This document shows, piece by piece, positions 5,252 through 10,017 of a stretch of DNA of 10,017 bases; position 1 is the first letter of the stretch; the number at the start of each line of letters is the position of its first letter. This DNA is from a bacterium. GTDB lineage: Bacteria; Myxococcota_A; Bradymonadia; UBA7976; UBA1532. Below the pieces are notes generated by a model, which saw nothing but the letters and a program-made list of their open reading frames with translations, was not told the origin of the DNA and did not search any database. Location of the stretch: NCBI GenBank assembly GCA_030424955.1, contig JAUHVS010000162.1, positions 1 to 10,017 on the forward strand. The letters are read 5' to 3'. A program made the position numbers and the translations under genes.

Positions 5252-6949
5252 GTGGAGAAGCCCATCCTCATCGCCGAGAACGACGACCCCGTCGCCGACG
5301 CCCTGCTGCGCCGCCTCTCGGCGCGGGGCTACGCGCCGGAGCGCGCGGTGGACGCCGAGGCGGCCCTGAGCCGCTTCAACGCGGGCCAGCCGCAGCTGGT
5401 GGTGGTGAGCCTCACGCTGCCCGATGACGGCGCCCGGCGCCTCGTGGGCAGCCTGCGGGCGCGGCCCCGGGGCGCGCTGGTGCCCATCTTGCTGCTGGGC
5501 ACGGGCGACGAGGCGGTGCGCACGCCGGGCGAGGCCATCGCCGCCGGCGCCGACCACTTCTTCCGCAAGCCGGGGGGCGTCGACGCGCTGCTCGACAAGA
5601 TCGCCACCTTCATCGGCCCCGGGGACACCGGCCCGACGGCGGGTGAGCGGCCCGCGACGCCCACCGGCGGGCCCGCCTGGGATCAGCCCACCGAGCGACG
5701 CTTTGGGGGCGATGACGGGCCCGGCGACGAGCCCACCTTCGAGGACGCCGGGCTGGGGGCGGGGCCGGTCACCTTCCCGCCGCCGCAGGCCAGCCCGAGC
5801 CGGGCGGAGCCGGCGCTGCCCGACGCCACCGGCCAGGGCTGGACGGACGCGCAGGCCCCGGCGCCCGATCCGCAGGCCATCTTCACCGACGTGCTGCAGC
5901 CCGGCCGCGCGGTGCTCCTGGAGCGCCGCGGCCTGGCCGACGTGCTCGCCGCCGCGGCCGCCGTGCGCTTCACGGGCCGGGTCGAGGTGGCCGCGAGCGG
6001 GGTGCTGCGCCGGGTGTTCCTCGACACCGGCCGGCCGGTGTACGCCGACAGCAGCGCCGACGGCGAAGACCTGTGCGCCTGGCTCGCCGCCGAGGGCTAC
6101 GTGGCCCGCGCGGCCCTCGCCCGCGCCCGCGCCCGCGCCGCGCAGGTGGGCACCGCCCCCGAAGAGATCCTGATGGAGGCCGGCTACCTGCAGGCGGACG
6201 ACGTGTGGCGGGCCCTGCACGGCCACGTGGTGCACCGCGTGCTCGACCTGTTCGGCGTCGAGGCCGGCGAGGCGCTGGTGGTGCAGGGGGGGCCCCGGCC
6301 CATCGACCCGGTGGATCTGGGCATGCACCCCGGCCGGCTGATCCTCGACGGCCTGCGCCGCAAGTTCGGCCGCCTGCGCCTCTACCGGGTGTTTGGCACC
6401 CCCGCGCTGATCCCGCGGCCCGTGGGCCAGATCCGCCCCGAGGGCCTGGTGCTGCGCACCGACGAAGAGGCCGTGCTGCACGCCTGCGACGGCCGGCGCA
6501 CGGCCATCGAGGTGGCGCGCACGGCCCGCGTCAACGAGGTCGACGCCCTGGCGATCCTGCACGGGCTGGCGGTGCTGGGCTTCATCGAGCCCCCCAGCGG
6601 CCGGCCGCGGGCGGGGGCGCTGCCGCCCCTCGACACCCGCGACCTGGAGCGCGCCGGGGCGCCCCGCACCGCCGACGCGCTGCCCGGCTTCGCCGATCTG
6701 GTGAGCACCAAGCTGTCCGAGGTGCAGACCGCCGACTACTTCCAGGTGCTGGGCGTGCCCCGCACCGCGAGCAACGCCGAGCTGCGGGCCGCGTGGGAGA
6801 CCCTGCGCCGCCGCTTCGATCCCCACCGGGTGCGCCGGGACGGCCCCCTGTGGCATCAGGTGCAAGAGATCGCCAGCGTCGTCGAGGACGCCTGGCACAT
6901 GCTGAGCGACGCCCGCCTGCGGGCCCGCTACGAGCGCGCCGTCGGGTGA
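5252..6949 (+). CDS. Multidomain protein: pseudo-receiver, DUF4388-like region, degenerate J-like domain
   Basis: A soluble protein of 565 residues with no signal peptide or membrane segment. Residues 3-122 look like a response-regulator receiver, with acidic pair D11-D12, T84 and K106-P107. The phosphoacceptor position is Ser (S53, codon AGC at 5408) in L-V-V-V-S-L-T-L-P, so phosphorylation is unlikely. A Pro/Gly-rich linker (about 123-207) follows. Residues about 218-350 resemble DUF4388 (a T-G-R-V-E-V strand and an R-R-V-F-L-D-T-G-R-P-V segment). About 400-450 resembles a small winged-helix module (D-G-R-R-T-A-I-E-V-A...L-G-F-I-E). Residues 494-565 are a J-domain-like end (D-Y-F-Q-V-L-G-V...L-S-D-A-R-L-R-A-R-Y), but HPD is replaced by D-P-H (523-525). 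GTG at 5252 begins right at the receiver, so the start is secure. The role is unknown. A scaffold or signalling adaptor is possible. Its place just upstream of def may be chance. Confidence 0.82.
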   Translation: MEKPILIAENDDPVADALLRRLSARGYAPERAVDAEAALSRFNAGQPQLVVVSLTLPDDGARRLVGSLRARPRGALVPILLLGTGDEAVRTPGEAIAAGADHFFRKPGGVDALLDKIATFIGPGDTGPTAGERPATPTGGPAWDQPTERRFGGDDGPGDEPTFEDAGLGAGPVTFPPPQASPSRAEPALPDATGQGWTDAQAPAPDPQAIFTDVLQPGRAVLLERRGLADVLAAAAAVRFTGRVEVAASGVLRRVFLDTGRPVYADSSADGEDLCAWLAAEGYVARAALARARARAAQVGTAPEEILMEAGYLQADDVWRALHGHVVHRVLDLFGVEAGEALVVQGGPRPIDPVDLGMHPGRLILDGLRRKFGRLRLYRVFGTPALIPRPVGQIRPEGLVLRTDEEAVLHACDGRRTAIEVARTARVNEVDALAILHGLAVLGFIEPPSGRPRAGALPPLDTRDLERAGAPRTADALPGFADLVSTKLSEVQTADYFQVLGVPRTASNAELRAAWETLRRRFDPHRVRRDGPLWHQVQEIASVVEDAWHMLSDARLRARYERAVG

Positions 6950-6986
6950 GCCCCGCCGTGCGCCGGACCCGCCTGACTGGCCGTGT

Positions 6987-7022
6987 GCCCCCGCCGTGGG
7001 GGCCCACCGCCGAGGCCCCCAC
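6987..7022 (+). other. Two mutually exclusive GC hairpins in the def leader
   Basis: GCCCCC (6987-6992) can pair with GGGGGC (6998-7003). The same G-run, as GTGGGGGC (6996-7003), can instead pair with GCCCCCAC (7015-7022), ending five bases before the def ribosome binding site. The shared middle strand makes the two folds exclusive. There is no T-run after either hairpin. It may serve as a weak terminator of the upstream gene, as a leader control element, or may be a by-product of high GC content. Confidence 0.35.
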
Positions 7023-7026
7023 GACG

Positions 7027-7031
7027 AGGAG
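7027..7031 (+). promoter_or_regulatory. Ribosome binding site fixing the def start
   Basis: AGGAG five bases before ATG at 7037. It rules out the in-frame ATG at 6983, which would place the leader hairpins inside the protein and add a Pro/Arg-rich stretch foreign to the family. Confidence 0.85.
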
Positions 7032-7036
7032 ACCTC

Positions 7037-7585
7037 ATGGCGACCCTTGAGGTGCTGACCTGGCCCAACCCCGCCCTGCAGGTGGTGGCCGATCCGGTGA
7101 CCACCTTCGACGCCGCGCTGGCGCAGCTGGTGGCCGACATGTTCGAGACCATGGAGGCCGAGGGCGGCGTCGGCCTGGCCGCGACCCAGGTGGGCGTCCC
7201 CCTGCGGGTGCTGGTGATGGACTGTGGGCCCCGCGGCGACGGCGGGCCCGCGCCGCTGGCGGTGATCAACCCGCAGATCACCCGCCGCGAGGGGCGGCTG
7301 GTGTGGAACGAGGGCTGCCTGTCGGTGCCCGGCGTGCAGGCCGACGTGGAGCGGGACGCCGAGATCACCGTGGCCTTCGTGGACGTCACCGGGGCCCCGC
7401 AGACGCTGGCCCTCACCGAGCTGGAGGCGGTCTGCCTGCAACACGAGGTGGATCATCTCGACGGACGCCTCTATATCGACCGCCTCGGGCCGCTGGAGCG
7501 GCGGGTGGTCCTGAAGGACTACGCCGAGCGCGGCGAGGCCGAGCCGGCAGCGGCGGACACGGCGGCGGCTGAGGCCGTGGCCTGA
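7037..7585 (+). CDS. def: Peptide deformylase
   Basis: A cytosolic metalloenzyme of 182 residues that removes the formyl group from the starting Met of new proteins. It acts at the ribosome exit, before Met aminopeptidase. All three signature motifs are intact: G-V-G-L-A-A-T-Q (44-51), E-G-C-L-S (92-96, with metal ligand C94), and Q-H-E-V-D-H-L-D-G (135-143, with ligands H136 and H140 and catalytic E137). The start segment L-x-x-P-x-P-x-L of other deformylases appears as L-T-W-P-N-P-A-L (7-14). The Ala/Glu-rich tail after about residue 167 is not conserved. The gene is 47 bases before fmt, whose product adds the formyl group that this one removes. Length is normal. Confidence 0.97.
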   Translation: MATLEVLTWPNPALQVVADPVTTFDAALAQLVADMFETMEAEGGVGLAATQVGVPLRVLVMDCGPRGDGGPAPLAVINPQITRREGRLVWNEGCLSVPGVQADVERDAEITVAFVDVTGAPQTLALTELEAVCLQHEVDHLDGRLYIDRLGPLERRVVLKDYAERGEAEPAAADTAAAEAVA

Positions 7586-7621
7586 CTTACAAGAGAGCCG
7601 GCGCGCTCGCGGGCGCGTCGC

Positions 7622-7627
7622 AAGGAG
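7622..7627 (+). promoter_or_regulatory. Ribosome binding site supporting the TTG start of fmt
   Basis: AAGGAG five bases before TTG at 7633, the strongest Shine-Dalgarno match in the window. The first ATG in frame (7672) is codon 14, inside the conserved M-G-T-P-D-F strand, and has no such site. Confidence 0.85.
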
Positions 7628-7632
7628 CGGCT

Positions 7633-8573
<941 letters not shown>

Positions 8574-8577
<4 letters not shown>

Positions 8578-10017
8578 CCGACATCCAGCCCCAGCGTCGC
8601 AAGCGCCAACTCCGCTCCGGCCGAGCCCGCGAGGTCGCGCTGCGCACGCTGCAGGCCCTGGAGGAGGAGGACGCGTTCCTCCAGACCGCCCTGGAGCGCT
8701 ACTCGAGCCGGGCCAACCTCGATCAGCGCGACCGGGGCCTGGCCCTGGAGCTGGTCATGGGCGTGGAGCGCATGCGCCTGCGCCTCGACCACACCCTCGA
8801 GACTCTCGTGAGCCGGGGCCTGCGCCAGACCCCGGCGCCCCTGCAGCGGATCCTGCGGCTCGCGGCCTACCAGATCATCTTCCTGGACCGGGTGCCCGAT
8901 CACGCGGTGGTGAACGAGGCCGTCAACCAGGCCCACCTGGCGGTCGGCCCGGGCGCGTCGCGCATGGTCAACGGCGTGCTGCGCAGCCTGCTGCGCGACG
9001 GCGAGGTGCCCCTGCCCGAGGGCGAGAGCGTGGCCGACGTGGTGGTGCGCACCAGCCACCCCAAGTGGATGGTGCAGCGCTGGTTCAGCGCCGGCGGCCC
9101 GCGGCTGGCCCTGAGCCGGGGCGAGGCCAACAACCGGCCGGCCCCGCTCACCGTGCGCTGCGAAGGCCTGGCGGTGGATCGCGACACCCTCGCGGCGCGG
9201 CTGACCGCCGAGGGCGCCAAGGTGGAGCTGTGTCGCTATGCGCCCGACGGCATCCGCCTGCGCCACCACCCCGATCCCTTCGCCAGCGCGAGCTTCCTCG
9301 AGGGCCTGTGGCGGGCCCAGGACGAGGCCAGCCAGCTGGTGGTGCAGCTGCTCGACCCCAAGCCGGGTGAGGCCGTCTGGGACGTGTGCGCGGCGCCGGG
9401 CGGCAAGACCCGCTACATCACCCAGCTGATGGGCGACGTGGGCATGGTGCTGGCCACCGACATCAACCCCGACAAGATCGAGCGCCTGGCGGACGATCTG
9501 GACGACCGCACGAGCGCGCAGGCCCGGACCCTGGACGCCACCCAGCCCCTGGAGGGCCCGCCGCCCTTCGACCGGGTGCTGCTCGACGCGCCCTGCACGG
9601 CGCTGGGCACCGTGCGCCGTCACCCCGAGATCAAGTGGCGCCGCAGCCCGCGAGACCCGGCCAAGAAGGCCGAGTACCAGGGGGCGCTGCTCGACGCCGT
9701 CAGCCGGGGCGTGAAGCCGGGCGGGGTGCTGGTCTACAGCGTCTGCACCGACACCCGCGAAGAGACCGACGACGTGGTGCACGCCTTCCTGGAGGCCCAC
9801 CCCGAGTTCAGCGTCGAGATCCCCGAGGCGGGCGCGGGCGTCGACTGGCACCGGCTCACCAGCCGCCGGGGCTACCTGAAGCTCGGCCCGGAGCGCCACG
9901 ACACCGACGCCTTCTTCGCCGTGCGGCTGCGGCGCAGCCTGGACGAGGTGCCGGCGCCTGCGCCGGAGGCCGTGGAGGCTGAGGCGCCCGTCGAGGCGGC
10001 CGAGCCCCAGGCGGCCG
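8574..10017 (+). CDS. rsmB: 16S rRNA (cytosine-967-C5)-methyltransferase, cut at the right edge
   Basis: An RNA m5C methyltransferase acting on 16S rRNA with S-adenosylmethionine. 481 codons are visible. Residues about 15-150 form a NusB-like RNA-binding domain (R-x-V-A-L-R-T-L start, V-P-D-H-A-V-V-N-E-A-V near 105), typical of RsmB (Sun/RrmB) and separating it from RsmF. The catalytic domain has the SAM motif D-V-C-A-A-P-G-G-K-T (270-279), D-A-P-C (338-341, C341, the Cys that releases product) followed by R-R-H-P-E-I-K-W, and V-Y-S-V-C (387-391, C391, the nucleophile). The family fold ends near residue 456. After it comes an Ala/Pro/Glu-rich acidic tail that continues past the window edge and is not part of the usual enzyme. 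The ATG at 8574 overlaps the fmt stop by four bases. Confidence 0.95.

Noticed and set aside
7586..7632. A separate promoter or terminator between def and fmt.
   Set aside because: The gap is only 47 bases, with a short CGCGC/GCGCG pairing and no T-run or promoter-like boxes. Cotranscription is the simpler reading.

Overview
This is a very GC-rich stretch (over 70% GC by eye) of bacterial chromosome. It is almost fully coding, and no gene-free gap reaches 300 bases. It looks like core genome rather than a mobile region: I see no transposase, integrase, phage gene, tRNA, rRNA or CRISPR array. The best guess for the host is a member of Myxococcota or another deltaproteobacterial-type lineage. 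The reasons are the classical (isochorismate) menaquinone pathway, the extreme GC content, and a receiver / DUF4388-like / J-like multidomain protein of a kind common in those bacteria. This is an inference from gene content and style, not a proven placement.

Left part, minus strand (1-4403): a tightly packed menaquinone operon, read from right to left as menF - menD - menA - menC. The genes overlap by 11, 4 and 4 bases, so they are almost certainly cotranscribed and translationally coupled. MenF makes isochorismate from chorismate. MenD adds the succinyl group from 2-oxoglutarate to give SEPHCHC. MenC (cut by the left window edge) makes o-succinylbenzoate. MenA prenylates the finished naphthoate at the membrane. 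MenH, MenE and MenB functions are not in the window.

Middle (4404-4590): a 187-base divergent control region between the men operon and a GbsR/MarR-type regulator. It holds a good sigma70-like promoter for men, a weaker one for the regulator, and two matching inverted repeats of the form TGTTCAG-N8-GAACA, one beside each promoter. The simplest reading is that the regulator controls both its own gene and quinone synthesis. The regulator gene also has a run of nine C at codons 5-8.

Right part, plus strand (4591-10017): the regulator is followed by a 565-residue protein with a receiver-like domain lacking its phosphoacceptor Asp, a DUF4388-like region, and a C-terminal J-like domain lacking HPD. 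It may be read from a leaderless mRNA starting at GTG. Next comes a translation-related cluster: def (peptide deformylase), fmt (Met-tRNA formyltransferase, TTG start) and rsmB (16S rRNA m5C967 methyltransferase, cut by the right edge). Fmt adds the formyl group to initiator Met-tRNA and Def removes it from new proteins. The def-fmt-rsmB order is a common bacterial arrangement.
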